The notes below the pieces were generated by a model. That model did not search any database, was not told where the DNA came from, and saw nothing but the letters and a program-made list of their open reading frames with translations. From Cristatella mucedo (taxonomy: Eukaryota; Bryozoa; Phylactolaemata; Cristatellidae): a stretch of 47,500 nucleotides of DNA. The DNA is taken from NCBI GenBank assembly GCA_009760855.2, contig WPIO01000049.1:1807501-1855000 (forward strand), written 5' to 3'. The position numbers were made by a program, and so were the translations under genes. Of this stretch, positions 1-9,819 are shown piece after piece (the first letter of the stretch is position 1; each line of letters begins with the position of its first letter).

Positions 1-239
1 ATGTCCTGTGCATCACAGTACATACAAACGAAGCAGCAATAGAATTTGTCAAGCTCACCCTGTGAATGACAGGCATGATAGCAATCGCTAGCAAATTCCG
101 GGCACTGTGAGCATATCAATGCAAGGCTCGGTTTACATGGGATTTTAAGGGTTCCCTACAGGCATGCCCAAACGAATTGAGTGTGAGAACCACGTAGTAC
201 GATTGGAAGTCTGAAGAAGAAAATGCATTTTGGATTGGT

Positions 240-465
240 ACACTGGATCAAGAAAATGATGGGACCTAAAGGTCACTGACAGAAGCTTGATGATACCTCA
301 TAGGGAGCCACTGCAAATTGACCAGAAGTGGTGTAATGTGGCAGCTGCAAAGTTCCGACAAGCCTATGTGCAAAGTTTGCACTAACTGTCAGCATCTTAT
401 TGCACCGGCAAGTCTAGATGGGATGTCACGAAGGCATGGACCAAACTGACTTCGGTAAGTCTGTT
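240..465 (-). mobile_element. Ancient L2-like relic
   Basis: Weak but collinear similarity to the minus-strand L2 coding region: GGGACCTAAAGGTCACTGAC, CCACTGCAAATTGACCAGAAG and GGGATGTCACGAAGGCATGG correspond to blocks in the 15.4-kb and 33.4-kb copies. Confidence 0.55.
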
Positions 466-469
466 TCTA

Positions 470-2650
470 TTTCTATTTCTATATCTATCTGTTTCTGTTT
501 CTTTCTGTGTCTGTTTCTGTTCAAGTTCTGTCTCTGATTCAGTCAAAATTGATTATTTAACCAGCACGAAACAGCCGATTGCAGCTTACACAGACTGGTA
601 CTAATTCACTCTTTAAGCTAAACAATCTAGCAATTTGTAAAATAAAATCAAACAAGTACAGCAAACCGAAGCAAGATGTGCTTGCATCTGCAGATCTACG
701 GAGACCGAAGGACCTGGAGATGATGACTGAAGGTGATCACAACAGCATATCAGTCTACTATGGATATCTGGCCAACCACTATTCACTTACATGAGAAATG
801 CTGCCTTGCACAAGATCGAGCAATCCCGAAGGTCAGCCAATGTGCTAACTTGTCCAGCCAATCCAACCGCATTGAGCTACAATGAACGAATGCACGTTCA
901 CGTATGCGAATTCATATTGCGCCACTCACAAACTCGTCTTTGCATTCGTGGGGGGTAGCACTCACTGGACACGACGATGCTAAGATACCGGGTCACGACA
1001 TCGAGCAGGAGGCCTACGCCTTTCTTTCTGCTTGGAACCCACAACAATCATGCATTCTCACGCAATGGGCACAGCCCACAGCACGGTCCTTTTGCATGCC
1101 AGACGAAAACCCAACAATGATGATGCCTCAGCTGGGAATGTGATGGGCGTTCGACATTTCAAAAGAAAGTTCAATATAAGCAGCTCCTACAGTGCAAGGC
1201 ATTGTCGGTTAGCTGTCCAACAGCAGGCTGTTGCAGCAAATCACATTTCAAAGCATTACTGTCTCGGTGTAAACAATGCATCTAACTGAGACGTCGGCAA
1301 GCAACATGTGGCATTGTTTTGTCTCGAACCGTGATCGATATCTCGTGTCAGCTCATTAGGCATGCATACATGGCCTGCAGAACTCGAAACACTTTTCGAG
1401 TTTTGATGCCTCGGATGCTTGATGCTAAGGATCTGGTCAATGGCTAACGGGCAAGCGGCCGCCAGCAGTTCTACTCAGCAGTTGCAGCTGTTCAGCTGTA
1501 CGCCGGCTGTACAGCTGCTTGAGCATCGATTCTGCTCTCGGCTCACCTGCAGCATGCACATCTAAAGCTAAATTCGCACGGTTTAACTTGTGCATGATCG
1601 ACATGTCCAACTTGCTCTGATGCTAAATTATTTTGCTTCGATTATCTTGGCCGAATTCGTGCAAAGGTCGGGATTGTTTAAATTCAGCTCTACTTGAAAA
1701 AGGCAAGCTCATGCATGGTGCTTGGTGATAGCACCATATCATTATATCATCAAGCAAGCACCATGCTCATGCACCATACAGCGCTACAACGAAAACTGCG
1801 CACACCGCGGGATCAAGATTCTGGTTCCTCGTCCTACGTGCACCATCGACTTCTACACGACCGTTTTCTGCACTGCAGAGCCTACATGAGAGGTCGCACG
1901 GATCCGCCACGCAGCAAGCCTTACTACATGGAGGGCAGGCAGCAGGTTGCTGCCGCCATTGGCAGCACCCTGCCGTTTCTTTGGACGAACTCGGCAGCAC
2001 GAGAGATTCGAATGACTCAGGCGACGATCATGAGGCTGCAGTGAGCACTCTCCAGGCGGCACGGCCGAACCTGGGGGCGCCTACCTCTCGAAAGTCACTC
2101 CCCGAGCGGCTCCCGAGCACGCCGGTTTGCAACCCTGGCGAGTGCAGCAGGGAGCCGCACTGACGGGCGACTTGCTTTAATGACGCGATAACTATTGCTG
2201 GCTGGCAACACGAGCGCAAGCGCATTGCAGAGCCATGCCGTCAAGTTTGCTTGTGAGGGTTTTATTACAACCAAGGAGAGCGGAAGGCAGAGCTTGGGCG
2301 AGCGGCACCGCCGAATGAGAAGGCGCTAGAGGTTCCAGCTGCTGCCGCCGCTGCTGCTGCATCGGCGCAGGGCATCACGTCAGGCAAATGTCTCATGGGC
2401 GAGTCGTGTCGAGGCAACACGCCGAGTCAAGCTGGCAGATGCAACTAGATGGTGCGACGGGAGAGCTAAATCCGACTGCCACCGCGCCGCGCCGCAGCAG
2501 GACGGTTCTTTATCGTCACTTGCAAGAAAGGGAGGGGCAAGCCGTCGGGGCTCTTCTGCCGCTATTTAAATGAGACTGCTAATGCGGCTGACCTTTGCTA
2601 TTTTACTCGCGACGCCGGGCGACTCCGTCCTAGATCGTGGTGAAAAGTAA
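470..2650. other. No gene recognised
   Basis: A short TTTCTA-type low-complexity run at 470-530, then unique-looking sequence turning GC-rich after 1800. Short open frames lack splice signals, motifs or family resemblance. Confidence 0.6.
1713..1766. repeat. Inverted repeat with 12-bp arms
   Basis: GCATGGTGCTTG (1713-1724) and CAAGCACCATGC (1755-1766), perfect, with a 30-base loop. Function unknown. Confidence 0.8.
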
Positions 2651-2690
2651 TAATGTATCTCCGTCTGTAACTCCACAAAGCCATAAACAG

Positions 2691-3759
2691 CAACGGCGGC
2701 AGCTCATCGGCTGACTCGTGGAAGGGACTGGAGGGGGGACCACCCTGCAGAATACTACAGCAAACATCGCCCAGCGAAGAGCGATGGCTTGCGCCTCCGC
2801 GCGCGAAGCGAGCCGGCCGGCCCGCCCGCCCGTGGATGCAGGACGTAGGCCGTAGGATGCTTCATCGGCGGCGAGACGCACTCGAGCGGCTGCGGCGAAG
2901 AATTGCGAAAATTTACGAATTGCAAATAGGCCGCAAGGTCACGCTGTCGCGACTAGCGAGCTGCCAGTGCGAAGCTACTGCAACAACACATTGCGTTGTC
3001 ACCACTCTTCGCCAACAGCAATACAGTTCGGACTACTGTCAAGCGAACGGGTGGCCGCACACCAAAATTTGGCGATTAGATTCGCTGGGCCGGCTTTTTA
3101 CGAGCCCCAGCGGGCGGTAAACCCGGGCTTATTGTCGTGAAACACGCACGCAACGCACGGAGAGCGCGGTTGAGGTACTTCGAGAATATCTCAAATCGCT
3201 GTGAGTCGCAATTCTTAGCGTACTAAGCATGGCAAGTCTTAGGTTTGAGCAGCAATGCGTGCGGCTACGATCCGGCGACGGCGCAGCAGTGTCCGACGCG
3301 GGCGGACACAGTCCGCTAGCACGCTGTTTCTTCTAGTTCTACGGCAGCTTTAGTTTGAGAATAGTTACCCAGAGCAGAAGTACGTTACTATCTTCGTCCT
3401 CCATGACTTCGGCGTCGCAGCCCCGGCAGGTCGTCGATAAACCCGGCTCGAGGGCGCTCGCCACCAGATCAGCGATTCAAACTAGGCGGTTGTGACGTCG
3501 TAGCGCACCGTTTCGGCGAGGCCATTTACCGCCAGTGCGTACCGACCGCGCCCCCTTATCCATCATATGCTGGGAGAGAGGCGCGCGGACTTTCGAGTAC
3601 GACGTTTATGTTTCAGCGCTAACTGTAATGCAAGCATGTGAACTCCCCGGGTTATATTCTCAATAAAGACATGTTGCAGTTCGCAGCTCGTACAATGTCC
3701 TAAATGGCGCTGACCTGAATTCTGCTGATAAAATTCATTACTATTCGCTTGCAACCGTT
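2691..3759. other. No gene recognised
   Basis: GC-rich unique-looking sequence without identifiable coding or repeat content. Confidence 0.6.
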
Positions 3760-3855
3760 CGATCACGCTCCCTTTAAAGCAAATGTAAAGTGCCAAGAAG
3801 AGATTAAGTTCTCTGATGGCCCTATGCAAATGTATTATTGTTATTATTATTACTC
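3760..3855 (+). mobile_element. L2-like 3' tail fragment
   Basis: AGCAAATGTAAAGTGCC, then AGAGATTAAGTTCTCTGA, then an ATT run: the 3' terminal part of the L2 family only. Confidence 0.65.
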
Positions 3856-4122
3856 TTGGTCTTAACGCGTTCATCGTCGACGTCGCGTGTAGTCGATATT
3901 AATTGTTAATGTTAAATTTTAATTTAATGCTAAAGTTGGCATAGCTAGGTGACTTGAGTGACAGCACGCGCCGCCAATCGTGCGAGTCTGCGCGTCAGTC
4001 ACGTGGTCTTAAGGCTTCCTCTGCGGCGCGGTGGTCATTTCGGCCCGCGAAGTTCACAGAAGCCGGCCAAAAACATCCAAATTATTGATACTGCCGCGAA
4101 ATGAAGTGAGCTGTACTGCCCA

Positions 4123-4466
4123 CTAATACGGCATCGATTTTGAATTGAGACATCTAGCTCTGCCTTTGGGCAGTGTGCTCATAGCAGAAAGTTTAGCAAA
4201 GTACCCAGCGTTTGTTCATATTTACATTAAAAAGGCATGCTTTAAAGATATCTTTTCGGTTTAGTGTTTAGGATTTGGGTTTTATGGCTCGTGATTTAGG
4301 GTTTAGTTTTAGAATGAGTTTGGGTTAAGGGAAAAACTCTGAATCGAAAAAATGTCTTCAAAACAAAAATATAGAAAGACCCTAGCCATCGTGTTGAACT
4401 TCCTGCTACGGGCAGAATGCCCTTGCAGAAAGTTGGGTGTCTGCCTGCCAACCGACGCCGTATTAG
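4123..4466. mobile_element. MITE-like element, copy 1
   Basis: The ends are inverted repeats: CTAATACGGC at left and GCCGTATTAG at right, extending imperfectly for about 80 bases each side. An inner hairpin lies near each end, and the middle is T/G-rich with TTTAGG-like motifs. No open frame. TSD not clear. Confidence 0.65.
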
Positions 4467-4734
4467 CTGGCATCGCTCCTGCGAGGCGAATGTGCGTGTG
4501 TCGCGCGGCGCCATTGTGACCATTATCCCGACGACCTTTTAAAGTCGTATCTCAGAACGGGCGTTGCACGTCAATTGCCCCTAGCTCATGATGGCGACGA
4601 CCACAAAGGTGCGGGAGCAGACGCACAAATATCAGTTGTCCAGTGAGTCTGTGCGCGGAACGAATTCATTCAGAACATCGTGGGTGCAACTAGTGACCGC
4701 AATCTAATTAAGCGAAAACGCGAAACTCGAATTT

Positions 4735-5268
4735 TGAGTGAATACTGTAGCACACGGTCTTTACGATGTACCTACTAAATTTCATGTCATAGCTCTCGAG
4801 AGTTCTCGTCTGTGTATCTCCGTATGGAACTCCACAAAGGCACAGAGACTTTGCAAGTGTTACGCACGTGAGTTTTTCATAGCGCACTCACAGCCTAAGC
4901 GGCTTTCGGTAGGCAACAGACTTCATCTCACGCAACAAAGAGAAAGTGGGAAGCATAGCAGAGTCAGGAGAGCAGTTGAAGTAGTCAGCAGCAGAAGAGT
5001 AGTTGTCGTTGCGTAAGAATCGTGGAAGCGAGTTCCACAGTCAAAGACCTGCAGAGCTAAAACTTCTGTCGCCAACGGTCTTTAAGGAGCAGCTAATTTA
5101 TTGTCGACACAGGATCTGAGGGCACGAGGAGGCTGAAACTGGTGAAGCAGTCCAGCTAGGTATGGAGGAGCCAAGCCGTGGCGAGCCTTGTGGGTCAGCG
5201 TAAGAACTTTGCTCTGTATCCGTTGATCAGCTGGCAGCCATCTCAGCTCTTTTAGCAAAGGAGACGCA
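4735..5268 (-). mobile_element. Second LINE-like family, 3' region
   Basis: It shares a block of about 150 bases with 5643-5840 (including CTCACAGCCTAAGCGGCTTT and CAACAAAGAGAAAGTGGGAA). On the minus strand, broken reading frames resemble the C-terminal region of CR1/L2-type LINEs. It differs from the main L2 family in sequence and tail. The clade is uncertain. Confidence 0.5.
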
Positions 5269-5631
5269 CATGGTCAAACCTCAAACGACTGCAGGTACCG
5301 GGCCAATATCGAAACCCACCGCGCTAAGAGCCCTGCATTCGATCGCAGCAGATTGCAGCGGATTGCATGAGAACGCTGGCAATGACCGCAACGGCGCGTT
5401 TGGTGGTGGGGGACGCACGAAAGTCTCAGCTGCACCAGCTGCACCGTCATTAGTTGCTCTTTGGCCGGAGGCTTCGCCCGGTGAATCTTAGCGATAGTTG
5501 CAACGACACAATGTAATATTTTCTTTATTTTATTTTATTAATTTTGAAGTAGCATGGGATAATTACTCCGCCCGGATCATTACGAGGCTCGCTGTCGGCG
5601 ACCGCTGTCGGCAGCCGCGTTGTTTGCAATG
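5269..5631. other. No gene recognised
   Basis: Spacer between the two copies of the second LINE-like family; it may be part of that element. Confidence 0.5.
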
Positions 5632-5850
5632 TAATGTAATATAATGTAATGTATCTCCGTCTGTAACTCCACAAAGTCATAAAGATCATGTGGTTGGTAC
5701 GCAGGAGAGTTTTGTATAGCGCACTCACAGCCTAAGCGGCTTTCGGTACGCACTCGGTAGCCAACAGACTTCGTCTCACGCAACAGAGAGAAAGTGGGAA
5801 GCAGAGCAGAGTCAGAGTCAGGAGAGCAGTTGAGGTTTGTAGCGTTACAA
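5632..5850 (-). mobile_element. Second LINE-like family, 3' end with ATTAC-type tail
   Basis: A repeat of the block at 4813-4970, ending at low coordinates in a short run of TAATGTAATG that looks like its microsatellite tail. A third trace (GTATCTCCGTCTGTAACTCC) lies at 2653-2690. Confidence 0.5.
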
Positions 5851-5944
5851 ACTATAGCTGCGGCGGCTTCCAGCAAAAGCCATTCAACTTGCAGTGAGTC
5901 TCGCGGAAGCGCGAGCGCACACACACATATATATATATATGTAG

Positions 5945-6005
5945 CGAATTAAATAAATAATATATATATGTAATAAATATATATATATATTATTTATTTA
6001 ATTCG
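5945..6005. repeat. Perfect palindrome with 25-bp arms
   Basis: Left arm 5945-5969 and right arm 5981-6005 are exact reverse complements (CGAATTAAATAAATAATA...), with an 11-base loop. The right arm overlaps the A/T tail of the SINE at 5990-6132. Confidence 0.9.
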
Positions 6006-6132
6006 TTTGTATAGCGCGCTAAGAGAAGTCAATCTCTATTCAGGCGCTTCGCATGTGCCGCGGGGCTCGAGCCCACGACCTCGGCCAGACAGTGGTCAGG
6101 GCGAGCACCTTAACCACCGGGCCAAACCAGCG
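5990..6132 (-). mobile_element. tRNA-derived SINE, family 1
   Basis: Read on minus: a head CTGGTTTGGCCCGGTGGTTA (box A-like), a box B-like GGGCTCGAGCCCC, then the L2-like tail with TTCTCTTAGCGCGCTATACA and an A/T-rich end. About 140 bp. Confidence 0.82.
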
Positions 6133-6590
6133 TAAAACTTAGCCGGACAAAAAGAGGCTCTCCTTTATTTCTCAACCAGGTTATAGTGTACTTATAGTCA
6201 CGTAGAACAATGAGAGAACGGATATGAATCGCACAGGGCGGAAGCTACGGGGTATCGTGAGGTGAGCACAGCGGCTACTGCTACTGGCCAAACCCACGCT
6301 CATTAGTCGGTCGCCGCCCTCTGCCGTTCGATGTGTACCCGAGCAGGGTTTGTAGGCAGCTGCAATGCGATGCGACCTAATAGGCGTAGTCATAGTTAAG
6401 TATACAACGCCAAACATATCCGAGCTTGTCGAGAAAAGTGGAAAAGCTAGCGCCGGCGTCTTGGGCTGCTCGCCAGCGTCGTGTATTCGCACTACCTCCT
6501 CGGAACGATAGAACGCTTACGTTAAATCGAGGCGTTCCAGAGGTGCAAATGGCGCGCATAAAATGCATCAGAAATGCGCCCACGCCGCTA

Positions 6591-7207
6591 CTGGTGCAAA
6601 ACTCTGCAGCTAGGCTTGTCTGTCGTGAGCGGCGCAGTTGCCACATCACACCACTTCTCGCCGACCTGCACTGGCTACCAGTCAAGCAACGCATCGACTT
6701 CGAGGTTTTGTCGCTCACTTTTAGGTCACTTTATTCTTTGGCTCCAGCCTATCTCTCAGATATACTCCCCCACCAGGCCAAGCATCGTACCACCCGCTTT
6801 TCGGAATCCAACAGTTTACAAATACCTCGTACAAACCTTAAATCCTTTGGAGACCGTGCATTTAGTTTGCATGCTCCCAAAGCCTGGAACCCACTCCCGA
6901 CTTGCGTCAGAACATTCCCTGACTTGACTACATTTAAAAAGAACTTAAAAACACCTATTTAAGACAGCATTAAGTGGGTGCCTGTGATTCGTCCTTGATG
7001 TGCTTATGCGTGCTGACACTGTGCATGCTGCCACTAACCACACTTGCATGCTGATCCTGTGCATGTCACTCCTAACCATTTTGTTTATCAAGCATGATAT
7101 TACTCACGATTCAATCGCGTTTCCCTTTGCAGCAAATTTAAAGCGCCCAGAAAGAGATTGAGTTCTTTGAGGGCGCTTTATCAAGTGCATTATTCTTATT
7201 ATTATTA
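6591..7207 (+). mobile_element. L2-like LINE 3' fragment
   Basis: The C-terminal coding region (about 6596-6962, with DLHWLPVKQRIDF and FSESNSLQIPRTNLKSFGD) is followed by the 3' UTR, hairpin tail and ATT run. It lacks RT. Confidence 0.9.
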
Positions 7208-7302
7208 CGCAGCCTCTCCAGTCCGAAGAGCTGCCTGCCCACCTTACGGCTAAGCCGGCCGCACGTTTTGTTTGCTGAATTCGACGGCCTCGTCTGCACA
7301 GT

Positions 7303-7425
7303 GACGGAAGAGCCTTGACGGCTAGCGCCGCCGCTTGTCGTTGGCAATCGAGGATCGTCCGCTGCAGGACTCGAACCCGCGACCTCGGTCGCGAAGAGCG
7401 AGCGAGCGCCTTACTTCTTACGGAC
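7303..7425 (-). mobile_element. SINE family 2 copy
   Basis: Minus: box B GGGTTCGAGTCC, then a body with CTGCAGCGGACGATCC and the end GGCTCTTCCG. The box A part is degraded. Confidence 0.7.
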
Positions 7426-7871
7426 TATCGCGGCCCTGTGTTTGCATTTGTTTACCGATGCATAGCCAAGGAGCCGGGCAAGATTTCGCACCGATCGGCA
7501 TCCGCGGACGCTCGGCTTTCGCGGATAAGGCTTATCTGCAACGACTGGCGGATGCCGCGAGCTGTGCTAGCAGTGCACGAGCGCTCGCATCCGGCCGGCG
7601 TAGAGTCCGCATCCGGCCGGCGGCTATCGGAGGAGCGAGTCGAACAAATGGTAGGCAGGCCTCCAGCGCCCCCCCCCCACACACAGCTACCGCAGCGGCG
7701 CTTCCGCGGACGCCCGCGACGCTTCGCTCATCTCCGGTCTGTGCATGGCGCCAGGGGCTGTCGCGTCGGTGCTGCGCCGGCCGTCTCGCGGACAGACTAG
7801 TGATCCGGCCTTGGTTTTTAAGGTGATGACGCATTTAGAATTATATATAGAATCCGAACGCTCTCACACTG
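7426..7871. other. GC-rich stretch without a gene
   Basis: Overlapping open frames on both strands arise from high GC and few stops. No domain is visible. Confidence 0.6.
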
Positions 7872-8092
7872 CGATCGTATGGTAGCTGTGATCATCTGGT
7901 AGCTGCGATCATCGAGTAGTTGTGATCATATGGTAGCTGCGAATGTCTTGTAGCTGTGACCATCCGGTAGCTGCGACCATCCGGTAGCTGCGACCATCCG
8001 GTAGCTGCGACCATCCGGTAGCTGCGATCTGGTAGCTGCGACCATCTGGTAGCTGCGATCTGGTAGCTGCGACCATCTGGTAGCTGCGACGG
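7872..8092. repeat. 17-bp minisatellite
   Basis: Units of GGTAGCTGCGACCATCC, with diverged first units (GATCATC variants) and later shorter GGTAGCTGCGATCT units. About 14 units. Overlapping open frames are a by-product of the period. Confidence 0.9.
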
Positions 8093-8361
8093 ATCCCACA
8101 CTGCGCTGGACGCTTTGAGAAGGTGCGCCATATCCGCCATCGTGGGCTCTGGCGCTGCTATGTAGAGGCACCGGCTGAGTGCACTCTGTCTGCCTTTCAT
8201 AGAAAGGGGCGAATACACTTGTGTTTTACCTGCGTCTAGAGATCTGCTAAAGCAGCAATCTATCACCTTCACGCCAGTCGCTGTCCAGCCTTTCTCGCTA
8301 CCCAACCATTCTCTCTCCTTGGCGAAAGCGTCTTGTTCATTAGCCAATAGTACGCTAAGCT

Positions 8362-8510
8362 AGCTGATTTAGCCCAGCGGTAAAGGTGCTCGCCCTGACC
8401 ACTGTCTGGCCGAGGTCGTGGGCTCGAGCCCCGCGGCACATGCGAAGCGCCTGAATAGAGATTGACTTCTCTTAGGGCGCTATGCGAATGAATTCTATTT
8501 ATTAATTATA
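8362..8510 (+). mobile_element. tRNA-derived SINE, family 1
   Basis: Head GATTTAGCCCAGCGGTAAAG, box B-like GGGCTCGAGCCCC, tail GAAGCGCCTGAATAGAGATT to TAGGGCGCTATGCGAATG. The tail is the L2 3' end in miniature. Confidence 0.85.
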
Positions 8511-8646
8511 TAGCTGAGCTAGACATGCTAAACAGAGCCGCAGCTAGGGGGGTATTATTAATTTAATTATCCTCTATGCTTCATCGGGTGAATCCGCTCC
8601 TTTGTCTCGACTCTACTTACAGTTCGCGACGCTCAACATCGCAGAG

Positions 8647-8801
8647 AAATAAATAAATATACAATTCATTTGCATAGCGCCCGAAGAAGCGAACTCAATC
8701 TCTAGTCAGGCGCTTCACGTATGCCACGGGGCTCAACCCCACGACCTCGGCCAGACCTGGGTCCCCGGGGCGAGCACCTCAACCGCTGGGCCAAACCAGC
8801 C
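8647..8801 (-). mobile_element. tRNA-derived SINE, family 1
   Basis: Same structure, on minus: head GCTGGTTTGGCCCAGCGGTT, box B-like GGGGTTGAGCCCC, tail ending GCGCTATGCAAATGAATTG. Confidence 0.82.
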
Positions 8802-8989
8802 AGTGAAACTAGGCCGTTTTCGCGATGTGTGCAATGCACCCGGTTTGTCATGTCGCGGAAGCTATTAGATTAAAGTCTCATCCCTACTATCCGCTCAGCA
8901 AACGGCGGAAGCGCACGCTCGATGCTCGAAATCTCGTCTGCTGCAGAGCTTCCGCCGCCGCAGGCGCGCCGATTACTAATAAAGATAGT

Positions 8990-9151
8990 ACATTAGTATA
9001 TAGCGCCCTCGGAGATCTTAAAATTTTTCCAGGCGCTTCACATATGCTGCAAAGGAAGTGCGATCGTTGACAATTGATAAAACATTTGTTATAGCGCCCT
9101 CAGCGAACTAAACCCTTTTTCTCGGCACTTTAAATTTGCTAAAAAAGGAAG
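8990..9151 (-). mobile_element. Two L2-like 3' tail fragments next to the gypsy insertion
   Basis: Tails at about 8990-9062 and 9080-9151, both minus, each with TATAGCGCCCTC, a diverged spacer and the GGCRCTT half of the hairpin. The gypsy-type element begins right after the second (target site GGAAG). Confidence 0.6.
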
Positions 9152-9564
9152 TGTAGTTTGGTTGCACAGCAGAGAGCCAGCCGATGCCCAACACCGACAG
9201 TTTATTCCCAGCACACGGAGCCCAAGAGCGCACGGCTTCCCTCAGCCCCTGCCCTCACACGACTCCCCTCCCCTGGTCGACTCCGATGACTCATCGACCA
9301 CAACTGTGCACCGGCCGACCCTGATGGTGAATCCACCATCTGGCCGCCAGCTGGTCCATGCCACATCAAAGGTGGACCACAGCAGTGCACTGGCCAACCC
9401 TGATGGTGAATCCACCATCTGGCCACCAGCTGGTTACCGGCCTGTGTCCATACTACATCACAGGCGGACCACAGCTGTGCACCGGCCCCTCTCGGTGGTG
9501 CTTCTAACAGCTCACCAGTAGCTTATCAGAGGAGCCTACATACGATACATACATACGAACTACA
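9152..9564 (-). repeat. 3' LTR of the gypsy-type element (413 bp)
   Basis: Same ends as its partner, but it carries a 79-bp tandem duplication: the segment starting CTGATGGTGAATCC occurs at 9321 and again at 9400. Removing one unit makes the LTRs equal in length. Confidence 0.93.
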
Positions 9565-9660
9565 CGCTCCCTTGACCTTACGGTCACAAGTCAGGAGCCG
9601 GCATACAATACATACATACATACGTACATACGAACTACACGCACCCTTCACCTTAAGGTC
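9565..9660 (-). promoter_or_regulatory. Polypurine tract region, duplicated with a piece of LTR end
   Basis: On the minus strand a purine-rich AAGGTCAAGGGAGCG abuts the 3' LTR. A second similar tract (about 9640-9655) is followed by a 47-bp remnant of the LTR start (9593-9639). The plus-strand primer and the first LTR bases are thus present twice in tandem. Confidence 0.7.
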
Positions 9661-9819
9661 ACAAGTTTGCAGCACCAACACATGTAGCTGCAAGGTACAG
9701 AGCAGCAATGAGCAAGTCTATCCGGTCAGGACATAGTCGTCGTACCGGCGGGGAAGTGTCACAGCGCGCCTGGGCCGCTGTACTGGTTCAGCTCTGTCCC
9801 CTTCAGGTGCAGGGGGCGC

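Noticed and set aside
7315-7826. Overlapping 160-codon open frames on plus
   Set aside because: They begin inside a SINE and continue through GC-rich sequence with no motif.
7872-8092. CRISPR-like look of regular short repeats
   Set aside because: Units are directly tandem with no unique spacers, and the genome is eukaryotic.
8362-8510. Possible functional tRNA genes at SINE heads
   Set aside because: Box A and B are present, but no cloverleaf closes and the sequence runs into an L2-like tail; multiple dispersed copies exist.
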